From CAYNYI01 sp964401455 (GTDB lineage Bacteria > Fibrobacterota > OXYB2-FULL-49-7 > CAYNYI01), in contig CAYNYI010000036.1 in the NCBI GenBank assembly GCA_964401455.1, positions 1 to 25,973 of the forward strand: DNA of 25,973 bases. The letters run 5' to 3'. Positions 8,596 to 16,221 of this stretch are shown here, piece by piece (the stretch's first letter is position 1; each line of letters starts with the position of its first letter). The position numbers and the translations under genes are program-made. A model generated the notes under the pieces. The model did no database searches. It worked only from the letters and a program-made list of their open reading frames with translations, and was not told where the DNA came from.

Positions 8596-9893
8596 CCGAA
8601 CGCTTTCACCGCGCAGGCGGCAAATCTTTTATAAATATCGTCAAGGTCGAAATATTCATGCCTCTTGATATATGTTCTTATTTTATTATTAAAAGGCTTT
8701 GTAAGATATTCGGGTATCTTCTTTCTGCCGCATATAGCCCCTATAAGAGAACCTGCTGTAGCGGCGGTGCAGTCATTATCCAGCCCCATGGCGACAGTCT
8801 CTCCGAGGACTTTAACGGGGTTTTTGCCCCCTAATTTCATTCCGAAAACGGTGAGGCAGGCATTGTTGTTCGTATGCACCCTGCTCATGCCGTAAAATCT
8901 TTTTTCGACGGCTTCACGGCCCTGACGATAATTTTTTATGCTTTTCATTTTCCGAAAAGCCCATTTTATGTCTTTTGCCAGGGGACAGTCTTTTGGTATT
9001 TCCGTAAGGCCGATCTTTAGAGCTTCCATCGGGTCTTTCACCGCAAATGAGGCTGCTATTGCCGCGGCGAAGAACATTTCGCCGTATATGCCTTCGCGTC
9101 TGTGAGAGATGCAGGCGTCTTCATATGCCATTTCGGCGGCTTTTTCCGGCCGGCCCGGGGCGGCATATCCGAACGGGTCCGCGCGGATATCGGCTCCTAT
9201 CCAGTGTATATAAGGGTTGTTTTTTTCTGCCGCCTTTTCAGCCGGAACTCCCTTTTTAAGATTTTCAAGCGCCACCTTTTCTGCCGTACAGGCATTGGGC
9301 AGCAGGCTTTTCCAGATTTTTCCGACTTCTTTTACGGTAAATGAAGGTCCGTATTTCTCTATTATAAGAAGCCCGATGAGAGTATAGACAAGATCATCAT
9401 CCGCAGGCACATGGTCCATACCGTTTTTAGTGTATGCGTCATGCTTTTCTATTTCATATTTCCTGCTCTCCGGATACAAGGCCTTTTTCCAATAATCATT
9501 TAAAGGGAAGGCGTCGCCATTAATTTCCGCCCAGCGTTCCATCTTTTCTACTGGCCAGAATTCTACGACAGAACCCATTGTGCAGCCTATACACCGGGCC
9601 AGGAAAGCCCCGGGGAGTTTTTCCAGATATTCTTTTTCTTTGAATTTTTTCCAGATTTTTCTCGGACCTTTGGGGCGAAGCTTTTTTATTTCCTTTAATG
9701 AATTCGGCATTGCTTTATTTACTGCGGCCGAAGGCTTCTTTTTTTTAACGTCTTCCAGACCTTTTTTCAGTGTTTTTTCCAGTTTTGAATATAAACCTTC
9801 TATATCGGCACCTTCTTCATGTTTCAGCCTGCCCCATTCTTTCAGATCATTTGTTATTTCTTCGAAGTCCGGTATTCCTTTGTAAGTACACAT
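8592..9893 (-). CDS. ADP-ribosylglycohydrolase (DraG/ARH) family protein
   Basis: A 433-residue protein. Residues ~92-430 resemble the all-alpha ADP-ribosylglycohydrolase fold (PF03747). The family's paired metal sites are suggested by the acidic cluster ADDDLVY (D165-D167) in place of the usual TDDT, and by GLDNDCTAATAGSLIGAICG (D372, D374) in place of the usual GGDTDTxxAxxGAxxGA. The Asp-to-Asn step at 373 is between the metal ligands and does not remove them. The first ~90 residues are a charged helical extension outside the family core. The ATG follows AAAGGA. It is divergent from the AraC-type regulator at 9995, which may control it. Removal of ADP-ribose, or hydrolysis of another ribosyl or N-glycosidic substrate, is possible; this subgroup's substrate is unknown. 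Confidence 0.8.
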   Translation of the reverse strand: MCTYKGIPDFEEITNDLKEWGRLKHEEGADIEGLYSKLEKTLKKGLEDVKKKKPSAAVNKAMPNSLKEIKKLRPKGPRKIWKKFKEKEYLEKLPGAFLARCIGCTMGSVVEFWPVEKMERWAEINGDAFPLNDYWKKALYPESRKYEIEKHDAYTKNGMDHVPADDDLVYTLIGLLIIEKYGPSFTVKEVGKIWKSLLPNACTAEKVALENLKKGVPAEKAAEKNNPYIHWIGADIRADPFGYAAPGRPEKAAEMAYEDACISHRREGIYGEMFFAAAIAASFAVKDPMEALKIGLTEIPKDCPLAKDIKWAFRKMKSIKNYRQGREAVEKRFYGMSRVHTNNNACLTVFGMKLGGKNPVKVLGETVAMGLDNDCTAATAGSLIGAICGRKKIPEYLTKPFNNKIRTYIKRHEYFDLDDIYKRFAACAVKAFG

Positions 9894-9994
9894 AAAGCAT
9901 CCTTTCTATATTGATTTTGATATTTGATTTTGCCTATGGTTTATAATATATTAATAAAAAAAAGGGAATTCTACAGATAATCAGACAAAATAGT

Positions 9995-10867
9995 ATGCAA
10001 AAACGAACATTAATAGCGGAGCGGGAGAATTCTTTCCTTGAACTGCCGGAAGATTTCCCGATAGCTTATTCATATTATGAGTTTTCGGATAAAAGGATTA
10101 AGTCGCTCCATATTCATGAAAACCCCGAAATCGGGTTATGTCTTGAGGGAAGCGGTATTTTTGTTATTGAGGACAGGGCGGTGAATTTTAAAAAAGGGGA
10201 CATGATTTTTATTAATCGGCTCGCAGGGCACAGAGCCTGCTCGCCGCGCGGTTCGATTTGCAGGTGGCATTTTATATATCTGGATCCAGACGGGCTTTTG
10301 AACAACATTCCTGAACCGATGGCGATTTCTCCAACGAAGCTTTTTTCTTCACTTCCGGATTCTGTATCTTCCGATGATTTTCCGAATGCCGCTGATACAA
10401 TAAAAAAAACTGCTCTTGAATTCAACAAAGAAAACCGGGCGGAAAAAAGCAAAATAAAGGCGCTTATCTGGCTTTTTTTTATGGAAATTTCGGGTGCGGC
10501 ATCTTCAATAGATTTAGAAGGAAAAGAACAGACCCAGGATACGCGGGAAATTATACGGCTTCGTCCGGCCCTTGAAGCGATTGCCCGCTGCGACAGCGAT
10601 GATTTAAGCATTGAAAAACTGGCGAAGCGGTGTTTTATGAGCGCCGGGCATTTCAGGCGTGTTTTTGGGAAAACTATGGGCAAAAGCCCTAAAGAATATA
10701 TTAATGACTACAGGATTTCTCTTGCCTGCGGGCTTTTAGAAAACACCTCACTTTCTGTTTCCGAGATCTCTCACAGGACCGGGTACCGGACTCTCTCATG
10801 CTTCAACAGGGAGTTTTCAAGAAGAAAGAAAATGCCTCCACGAAATTGGAGGGCGGTTAAAGCTTGA
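9995..10867 (+). CDS. AraC-family transcriptional regulator with cupin-like sensor
   Basis: A 290-residue DNA-binding regulator. The N-terminal half has a cupin-type effector domain (IHENPEIGLCLEGSG with the GDMIFIN turn, about residues 35-95). The last ~95 residues carry the double helix-turn-helix of AraC proteins, seen as LSIEKLAKRCFMSAGHFRRVF, the KSPKEYINDYRI segment and ISHRTGYRTLSCFNREF. Members of this type usually sense a sugar or related metabolite and act on a neighbouring gene. The nearest candidate is the divergent ADP-ribosylglycohydrolase-family gene; the shared interval is about 100 bases and holds a TATAAT at 9942-9947 without a convincing -35. The ribosome binding site is weak, so the start is less certain. 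Confidence 0.88.
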   Translation: MQKRTLIAERENSFLELPEDFPIAYSYYEFSDKRIKSLHIHENPEIGLCLEGSGIFVIEDRAVNFKKGDMIFINRLAGHRACSPRGSICRWHFIYLDPDGLLNNIPEPMAISPTKLFSSLPDSVSSDDFPNAADTIKKTALEFNKENRAEKSKIKALIWLFFMEISGAASSIDLEGKEQTQDTREIIRLRPALEAIARCDSDDLSIEKLAKRCFMSAGHFRRVFGKTMGKSPKEYINDYRISLACGLLENTSLSVSEISHRTGYRTLSCFNREFSRRKKMPPRNWRAVKA

Positions 10868-10991
10868 CATACAATATTTTTGATTGAATTCTTTTTGAAA
10901 CAAGGATGTATCATTAAGGTGCTATATTATGATACTGTTGGGAAATATTTGTTGAATTCTAAATAATTGTTAGCAAGGAGTTTAAGATTCT

Positions 10992-11849
10992 ATGAAATTG
11001 AAACCGGTTATAAAACTCATTATTTTCGCACTTATATTCAGTTGCGCCGCGGAATCCGGAGATCAAAACATCATTCTCAGGTTGGCGATATTGGGAGATG
11101 CCGAACCCAAGCCTCTGGCTGAATTTCCGAATTTGGACGCGGCGGTAATGCATGTAAACAAGATGTCGAAGACTATGGATATAGATTTTGCAATCGGCGT
11201 GGGGGATATCCCTCATAAAGCCAAAAAAAAGCAATACAAAGCTGCCACAACTTCCCTGAAAAAGCTTACGGTTCCTTTTTATCCGATTATGGGCAATGAA
11301 GAGCATAACGGAACTGTGGAACAATACCTTCATTATGCCAGAAAATGGAACAGTAAAATAGAAGGTCCGAGATATATTAAAGAATACGACAAGCTGGCAT
11401 TTGTATTTGCTTCACCCGACCATGGCCGCGACTTCGATGATACCGGAGCGATCTGGGTCAGCAAGCAGATTGAACGGCTTCATCCCAAGCCTGTTTTTCT
11501 AATAGTTCACGGGGCACCTGTAGGCATTTATCCCGAAAAACCGGAAAAAGGCATTCATAATAGTGTTTTTAAAGAAAAAGTTATGGCACAGAAGAATCTT
11601 GCAGCGGTAATATCCGGGGACCTCCATATGGACATGGACCGTGTTGAACATTCCAAAAAGATTAATCAAACTCATTTTCTTCACATCCCCGCTCTGGAGA
11701 GGACTAAAGTTCCCGATAAGACAAGACATACTGCTATGTTTCGCCTAATGACCATTACCGATGACGGAGAAGTTACCGTTGATACATATGCAGTAGGAGA
11801 GGATACGCCACGCGGGTCACACAGGTACTCGTTTTCTATTCCTCAGTAG
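10992..11849 (+). CDS. Calcineurin-like metallophosphoesterase lipoprotein
   Basis: A 285-residue protein with a signal peptide ending in a lipobox-like ALIFSC (Cys18), so probably membrane-anchored in the periplasm. The metallophosphoesterase motifs are recognisable but changed: LGDAEP (D36; the usual D-x-H has Glu instead of His), GVGDIPH (GD, D72), MGNEEH (N102; the usual GNHD/E has Glu first), VHGAP (H173) and SGDLHMD (D210, H212; usual GHxH). Several substitutions fall at metal-binding positions, so activity or metal preference may be altered. The protein lies between the AraC regulator and a convergent MFS gene with no close partner. AAGGAG precedes the ATG by 11 bases. Its substrate is unknown. 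Confidence 0.75.
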   Translation: MKLKPVIKLIIFALIFSCAAESGDQNIILRLAILGDAEPKPLAEFPNLDAAVMHVNKMSKTMDIDFAIGVGDIPHKAKKKQYKAATTSLKKLTVPFYPIMGNEEHNGTVEQYLHYARKWNSKIEGPRYIKEYDKLAFVFASPDHGRDFDDTGAIWVSKQIERLHPKPVFLIVHGAPVGIYPEKPEKGIHNSVFKEKVMAQKNLAAVISGDLHMDMDRVEHSKKINQTHFLHIPALERTKVPDKTRHTAMFRLMTITDDGEVTVDTYAVGEDTPRGSHRYSFSIPQ

Positions 11850-11857
11850 ATCCTGGC

Positions 11858-13372
11858 TTATTTCCTTTTCTTCAGCTTTCGAAGCACGTTGAACGGAAGA
11901 AGTGTCATCCGGCGCATTCCCTCCACGGAAGCTACCGAGCGAAGAGGCTGGGAAACTTCGTCCCTTAATTGATTCAATACCTCTATTTCTTCTACTTCGC
12001 CGCTTTCTTTTACAAAAGACAGGCGGTGAATAGAATAGAGACCGACAAAGAAGGAAATCATAAAAAGAAAATCAAGGGCTTTTAAGTTCAGGGCATAAAT
12101 CGAGAGTTGTTTTACGGGGTCTGACCAGTTAAAGGCGATAGAGAGTTCTCGCACTGAAAAGAAATCCGCGAACATTCCGCCGAGCATAGGGGCAAGGGAG
12201 CCGGTCAGGGCGCCAGTGAGTCCGAACAGGGTCATATATGTATGTGCCGATCCTTTCGGTGAGAGCTTAAGGGCTATGTTCGCCGAACTTATGCTTACAC
12301 CTGCCGTTGAGGCACCGCTTAAAAAGTGAATAAGAAACAGCAGGGGAACGGTTAGAAAGTATTTCTCGGGCATTGTTGTGAAGGTCCATCCCAGTACTAC
12401 GAGCATAAAAAGAGGTCCGCTTACACTGAGTACTGATTTGTTTGAGAAGCGGTCGGCGAGTCGACCCCAGATCCTGAGAAAAAGAATATTTGAAGCCTGG
12501 CTTGTAACAGTCAGAATGGTCACCATAAAAACTGACAAACCTATTCTTTTGAGCATATAAATTATAAAAAATGGTCCGGCAAGGTTAACGGCGAATGTCC
12601 AGAAGCCCATAAATACTAAGAGACTTCTGAAATTTCCGTCCTCTATCGGTTTTTTGAGCATGCTGAAGAAAGGTTCTTTTTCATCGAAGTCCGCTTCCGG
12701 CTCCGGTATTTTCGATATAGAGAAGACTCCGGTAATTCCCAATATCAGGGCCAGAGAGAAAAGAATGGAATAAGCGTACAGATTATTATTCGGAAAACTA
12801 TTTCCCCACCAGTCAACGAAGTATCCTCCGGTCAGGTTTAATGTCAGGGCCAGCGCGGTCCCGTACATCATTCTTTTGGCGAATATCTTACCCATGTTTT
12901 CCTGCGGGATTACGTCGCGCAGAAGAGAGTTCCAGCCGGGACCGACGAGCCCTCCTATAAAGGCGCTTAGGATAAACCATTGAAGAAAGAAAGACATTCC
13001 TTTATCTAAGAAAAGTACGGGAGTCAGGATTATGAATATCCACGTAAGACGCGCCATTCCGGCGCCCGCGACTACTATAACCTTTCTCCTTTTCAGGAGT
13101 TTTACGAGCATTAGCCCCGCTAGCTGCATGAACTGGGCGAGAAATCCGACTGACGCGATGAGGCCTATCTCATAATTTGTCGCTCCGAGGGCTACCGCGA
13201 ATGCCGAGAGAAATACCCCGCCCTGCAAGGTCCCCATCCCCATGGAACAGATTCCGTCGGTGGTTACCATATTTACGCTTTTTTTATAATCGTCTTCGGT
13301 GAGTTCTTCTTTTGTTTCAAGAAGATTTTGGAGCGGGCTTTTTAGAAGATTTTTAAAAAATCCTGGTCTCAC
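11858..13372 (-). CDS. Major facilitator superfamily transporter
   Basis: A 504-residue integral membrane protein with about twelve hydrophobic helices from residue ~45 to ~465, a soluble N-terminal stretch of about 40 residues and a charged C-terminal tail (about 465-504, ending RKLKKRK). The helices carry typical MFS features: a loop-2 region with KLLKRRKV and a second-half counterpart WGRLADRFSNKSVLSVSG, which resembles the GxLaDrxGrrxxL motif. No substrate-specific signature is recognised. Convergent with the metallophosphoesterase gene (8-base gap) and divergent from the SprA-like gene. Uptake or efflux cannot be decided from the sequence. Confidence 0.85.
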   Translation of the reverse strand: MRPGFFKNLLKSPLQNLLETKEELTEDDYKKSVNMVTTDGICSMGMGTLQGGVFLSAFAVALGATNYEIGLIASVGFLAQFMQLAGLMLVKLLKRRKVIVVAGAGMARLTWIFIILTPVLFLDKGMSFFLQWFILSAFIGGLVGPGWNSLLRDVIPQENMGKIFAKRMMYGTALALTLNLTGGYFVDWWGNSFPNNNLYAYSILFSLALILGITGVFSISKIPEPEADFDEKEPFFSMLKKPIEDGNFRSLLVFMGFWTFAVNLAGPFFIIYMLKRIGLSVFMVTILTVTSQASNILFLRIWGRLADRFSNKSVLSVSGPLFMLVVLGWTFTTMPEKYFLTVPLLFLIHFLSGASTAGVSISSANIALKLSPKGSAHTYMTLFGLTGALTGSLAPMLGGMFADFFSVRELSIAFNWSDPVKQLSIYALNLKALDFLFMISFFVGLYSIHRLSFVKESGEVEEIEVLNQLRDEVSQPLRSVASVEGMRRMTLLPFNVLRKLKKRK

Positions 13373-13547
13373 GGTCTGTAGCCTATGGGTGGAATTTCAG
13401 CGATAAATTATTACGTGAATATAAATCAATGTGCGTTTAATATAATTTGTGATCATAACGGTTTCGGCACTTTTTTTTTTAAAGCGCGTTTACTTTGTTG
13501 CCGATATAACGAATAAGGTTGATTTTTTTTAATTAGAGGTAAATGTC

Positions 13548-14162
13548 TTGATAAGCGGGATTCCCAATATAACAAACAATTATGCTGAATACGGCATAAC
13601 GGCGGAGGCCCGGGGTTGCCCCGGCGGTAATTGTCCGGATCGGAAAAGAAATCTCAGCGCTGATACCTATGAACCGGGGGTAGGCGCGGAATTTTCGCAG
13701 AGTAATAAACTCTCCGACGAGGAGAAGAAGGAAGTTGAGGAGCTTAAAAAAAGAGACCGCGAAGTTAGAAACCATGAGCAGGCACATGTTGCGGCGGGAG
13801 GCCAGTATGTTAAAGGCGGGCCTACATATGAGTTTCAAACAGGCCCTGATAATAAAAGGTATGCTGTTGGAGGACATGTTGACATAGACACTTCTCCGGA
13901 AAGCGATCCTGAAAAGACGATCGCCAAGATGCAGCAGGTAAAAAGGGCCGCTCTTGCTCCGGCTGAACCCTCCGGCGCAGACAGGGCAGTGGCAGGCAAG
14001 GCTTCTTCACGTGAGGCGGAAGCACGCGCGGAACTCCGTGAAGAAAAACAGGAAGAAGTCAAATCAGAAAAGAAAGATGGGAAATCTTCCGGCTATAACA
14101 GCAACGCTTCTAAAAAAATCTCCCGCGCAGCATCGGGAAGTCTTGTTGCGCTTACGGCCTGA
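13548..14162 (+). CDS. SprA-like putative zinc metalloprotease
   Basis: A 204-residue protein starting with TTG at 13548, preceded by AGAGG at eight bases; an ATG at 13543 is closed at once by a stop. The core REVRNHEQAHVAAGGQYVKG contains the zincin motif HExxH as H76-E77-Q-A-H80 and resembles the SprA-related/CJM1_0395 putative metalloprotease family (PF12118). The segment GGPTYEFQTGPDNKRYAVGGHVDID follows as in that family. The C-terminal third is charged and low-complexity (rich in E, K, A). There is no signal peptide. The family has no firmly established substrate. It stands alone between the divergent MFS gene and the SpoVG leader. Confidence 0.75.
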   Translation: MISGIPNITNNYAEYGITAEARGCPGGNCPDRKRNLSADTYEPGVGAEFSQSNKLSDEEKKEVEELKKRDREVRNHEQAHVAAGGQYVKGGPTYEFQTGPDNKRYAVGGHVDIDTSPESDPEKTIAKMQQVKRAALAPAEPSGADRAVAGKASSREAEARAELREEKQEEVKSEKKDGKSSGYNSNASKKISRAASGSLVALTA

Positions 14163-14247
14163 AAATATTTTCGCATTATTTTCATATCCCAAAATCTTTG
14201 TTTTTAATCCTTTTCTACGCGATTTTTCAAAAAAAAACAAAAAATAC

Positions 14248-14276
14248 TTGCAGTTTCGCTGAATCCCGTCTATAAT
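14248..14276 (+). promoter_or_regulatory. Sigma70-type promoter of the tandem SpoVG genes
   Basis: TTGCAG at 14248-14253 and a perfect TATAAT at 14271-14276 are separated by exactly 17 bases. It is the best promoter in this interval and points toward the SpoVG genes. Confidence 0.65.
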
Positions 14277-14439
14277 TTCCGGCAGAATCAGGAATTGTAT
14301 GATACGTTAAAAGCAATATGATGATTAAGCACTGTTAATTATGAATGAGACAGGAACGATGAGAAAACCAGCCCGCCCGTTATTCGCGGATTGATCTTCG
14401 TTTCAAGAAAAATTACAAAAAAAGCATCGGGAGGAAACT

Positions 14440-14454
14440 ATGCATTGGCCTTAG
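14440..14454 (+). other. Possible four-residue leader ORF (MHWP)
   Basis: ATG CAT TGG CCT TAG follows GGGAGGAAACT, a stronger ribosome binding site than many real genes in the window have. Such a tiny frame may be chance, or may serve in translational control of the SpoVG gene 50 bases downstream. Confidence 0.25.
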
Positions 14455-14504
14455 TATGAAATCTCTTTTAAACATTAAACCAATAATAAAACAAGGAGCA
14501 GAAA

Positions 14505-14771
14505 ATGAGTGATTCACTTCCCGTAACAAAAGTTAATATCCGTAAAGTCGAGACAGAAAGCAGCCTCAGGGCATTCGCATCAATAGTCCTCGGCGGAATA
14601 TTCATGGTGAAGGGTCTTAAAATCATAGAGGGGAGTAAAGGCATGTTTGTGGGATTTCCGTCTGAAAAAGGAAAAGACGGCGCCTTTTATGATACAGCCT
14701 TTCCGCTGAGCAGGGAGTACAGAGAGGAAATCTCTGAAGCCGTTATGAGTGAATTTCTTAAAGCGGCCTGA
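14505..14771 (+). CDS. spoVG: SpoVG-family RNA/DNA-binding regulator, copy 1
   Basis: An 88-residue protein covering the whole SpoVG domain: it begins VTKVNIRKVETESSLRAFASI, has the central hydrophobic strand FMVKGLKIIEGSKGMFVGFPS and the FYDTAFPLSREYREEI segment that corresponds to the D-x-A-x-P motif of SpoVG. SpoVG proteins bind nucleic acids and control development, septation or gene expression; the target here is unknown. AAGGAG precedes the ATG. It has a second paralogue directly downstream and a promoter with a long leader upstream. The length fits the family (about 85-100 residues). Confidence 0.9.
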   Translation: MSDSLPVTKVNIRKVETESSLRAFASIVLGGIFMVKGLKIIEGSKGMFVGFPSEKGKDGAFYDTAFPLSREYREEISEAVMSEFLKAA

Positions 14772-14786
14772 CAAACTAAAAACCAT

Positions 14787-14811
14787 GCCCCCGCCTTTTC
14801 ATGGCGGGGGC
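14787..14811 (+). terminator. GC-rich hairpin between the two SpoVG genes
   Basis: GCCCCCGCC (14787-14795), loop TTTTCAT, then GGCGGGGGC (14803-14811): a perfect nine-base-pair stem. The following tail TGATTATTT is only partly T-rich, so it may be a weak or partial terminator, or an RNA-stabilising hairpin that sets different levels of the two SpoVG mRNAs. The second gene's ribosome binding site begins about 10 bases later. Confidence 0.65.
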
Positions 14812-14833
14812 TGATTATTTAAAGGAGCGGATT

Positions 14834-15133
14834 ATGGACCCCTTCAACCCAATAAGAATTACAAATGTAAATATGCGACCTCTCGCGGGTGAAGCCGGAG
14901 AGAAAATCAAGGCATATTGCGATATTATCCTTAATAACAGTTTTGCCGTGACAGGTTTAAAAATAGTGGCCGGAAAAAAAGCCCTCTACGTTAAATATCC
15001 CTGGAGAAGAGGTGTTCGGGACGGCAGCTATTATCCCGTATTTATGCCTCTGAGCCGCACATTTTCTTTTTTAATAAATGATGCGCTTATTAAAAGATAT
15101 CTGGAGACTGTTCTTTTTGCGGCACTAGAATAA
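14834..15133 (+). CDS. SpoVG-family protein, divergent copy 2
   Basis: 99 residues from ATG 14834, chosen because AAAGGAG lies about seven bases upstream; an ATG-less extension to 14801 would run through the hairpin. The pattern matches SpoVG: ITNVNMRPL at the start, then FAVTGLKIVAGKKALYVKYP in the position of the conserved central strand, and SYYPVFMPLSRTFSFLI in place of the usual FxDxxxPxxxxxR. The acidic residue of that last motif is missing and an insertion is seen near residue 15, so it is a diverged paralogue. Coupled to copy 1 in a two-gene unit with a hairpin between them. Possible heteromeric or antagonistic roles are inference. Confidence 0.75.
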   Translation: MDPFNPIRITNVNMRPLAGEAGEKIKAYCDIILNNSFAVTGLKIVAGKKALYVKYPWRRGVRDGSYYPVFMPLSRTFSFLINDALIKRYLETVLFAALE

Positions 15134-15369
15134 AACCGGGTCGCTCCTGTAATAATCTCTTTCAACGCCGTTATGAAATCAAATATATTCCCGGTAATTA
15201 AAATCAAAACAGACAGCAACAATGGAAAGCAAGGAGTCTTTTCGCGTTATAAAACAAGCAAGAGGAGAGGGAAACAGGAAAGAAACAATCAAGATAAATT
15301 ATTTGACGACATAGATTCTTATTGATATATCTCTATCTGTTTTTCCGGCAGCATAAGGCGGGAAAATGC

Positions 15370-15873
15370 TCAGCGGTTAACTTTTCTGTAATCTATTCTG
15401 AACTGGTCAGCCGCTTTCATAACAAAGTTTTTTATATCCACGGCGGCTGAGTGTGATTCGAAGAAACCCGTATCGTGGTATGTCCAGGTTATAGCTATGC
15501 CTTCAATTCCTCCGGGTCTGGCAAGAAGAGTGTGCTGTTTGAGATCGGCCCGTAGAGATGCTGCTATAACTCCTCCTTTTTCCGCGGCCTTAAGAGAAAA
15601 CGTAAGCACCCCGGCGTCAGGTTTTTTATTAGAGTAGTCACTGTAGGTTCCGATTCTTTGATTTTTAAAAGCGGTGTAGATTTCTTTTTTTAATTCATCC
15701 GCGTTCAGTCTCGCTTCTTTAAGTGTTGGAGACAGGTCCTCGAAAACGATATAAACTCCGGAGATTCCTTTAAGTGAAGAATTTATGCAATTGGATCTGG
15801 CATTGAATCCGCAAAATGTCGACGAAACTGATATTATTGTAAGTATAAGCACTATCTTGACAAATGATTTCAT
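15370..15873 (-). CDS. Secreted protein of unknown function
   Basis: A 167-residue protein with a clear N-terminal hydrophobic signal (residues 5-20, IVLILTIISVSSTFCG). Cys21 is near the cleavage region but the preceding residues do not make a good lipobox. The mature part has a mixed alpha/beta look (VYIVFEDLSPTL, then a helix ADELKKEIYTAFKNQ, then alternating strands with AASLRADLKQHTLL). I do not recognise the family. CGGAG precedes the ATG by about eight bases. Its upstream region is shared with the promoter of the 46-residue membrane peptide, which reads the other way. Confidence 0.65.
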   Translation of the reverse strand: MKSFVKIVLILTIISVSSTFCGFNARSNCINSSLKGISGVYIVFEDLSPTLKEARLNADELKKEIYTAFKNQRIGTYSDYSNKKPDAGVLTFSLKAAEKGGVIAASLRADLKQHTLLARPGGIEGIAITWTYHDTGFFESHSAAVDIKNFVMKAADQFRIDYRKVNR

Positions 15874-15984
15874 TAATTTACTCCGACTGATTTAGTTAAA
15901 GCAGTTTATTTGCTTTTTCCGATGATATAAATATAAATAATTCACGATTATTCGGCATGTAATCAAAATATTTTTTTTTATCTA

Positions 15985-16013
15985 TTGACAATATCAATAA
16001 TTGGTAGTATACT
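15985..16013 (+). promoter_or_regulatory. Near-consensus sigma70 promoter of the 46-residue peptide gene
   Basis: A perfect TTGACA (15985-15990), 17-base spacer and TATACT (16008-16013; five of six). This is the strongest promoter match in the window and drives the small membrane peptide gene 50 bases downstream. Confidence 0.8.
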
Positions 16014-16034
16014 TATTGAAGTAGGGCAACATGT

Positions 16035-16050
16035 TGTATTTTGTAATACA
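16035..16050 (+). promoter_or_regulatory. Inverted repeat in the leader of the small peptide gene
   Basis: TGTATT, loop TTGT, then AATACA: a perfect six-base-pair stem, extendable by a T-G pair. It begins about 15 bases after the expected transcription start and ends 12 bases before the ATG, so it could be an operator or an RNA hairpin near the ribosome binding region, which lacks a good Shine-Dalgarno. Confidence 0.4.
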
Positions 16051-16062
16051 GGTTTAAAATAA

Positions 16063-16203
16063 ATGACAGACAAAAAAAACATTAAGAAGGTCCGAAGCGA
16101 GAACGAATACGTTCCAGATATTGAAAAGAAGAGGGCTCTCATATTCGGTCTTCTTGCAGCAATGGGGCTTGCGGCTATAATAATACAGAATCTAGTCCGT
16201 TGA
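16063..16203 (+). CDS. 46-residue single-pass membrane peptide
   Basis: A short gene not found by length-based calling. It encodes a charged N-terminal half with KKNIKKVRSENEYVPDIEKKR, then one hydrophobic segment ALIFGLLAAMGLAAIIIQNLV (about residues 25-45). This is a typical tail-anchored or single-pass small membrane protein. A near-consensus promoter lies just upstream, and the gene ends 18 bases before a convergent gene. There is no strong Shine-Dalgarno. Function is unknown; no toxin or antitoxin partner is recognised. The promoter plus coherent protein make it more than chance. Confidence 0.6.
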   Translation: MTDKKNIKKVRSENEYVPDIEKKRALIFGLLAAMGLAAIIIQNLVR

Positions 16204-16221
16204 GAAGAACCCCGGTTCGTT

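Larger units (their letters stand above)
14163..14504 (+). other. SpoVG upstream region with promoter and mini-ORF leader
   Basis: This 342-base interval has no full gene. It contains the promoter at 14248-14276, implying an RNA leader of about 220 bases before the first SpoVG gene. The leader holds short reading frames: 14341-14394 (17 residues, with an internal ATG at 14359), the four-residue frame at 14440-14454 behind a strong GGGAGG site, and one starting at 14456 (18 residues) whose stop at 14510-14512 lies just inside the SpoVG gene. The arrangement would allow translational coupling or attenuation, but no clear paired hairpins were found by eye. Confidence 0.4.

Noticed and set aside
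10114..10683. 189-residue reverse-strand open frame inside the AraC gene
   Set aside because: It is fully antisense to a gene with clear AraC motifs, has Ser/Ile/Lys-rich composition from reversed codons and no ribosome binding site.
10864..10869. Perfect TTGACA after the AraC gene
   Set aside because: No acceptable -10 box at 16-18 bases, so I do not call a promoter for the metallophosphoesterase gene from it.
14160..14184. AT-rich TGAAAAT ... ATTTTCA repeat after the SprA-like gene as a third Fur box or terminator
   Set aside because: The half-sites are 11 bases apart where the box needs one, the stem is all A-T pairs and no T tract follows.
15222..15314. 30-residue frame between the second SpoVG gene and the secreted protein
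   Set aside because: No ribosome binding site, no promoter and no recognisable pattern.
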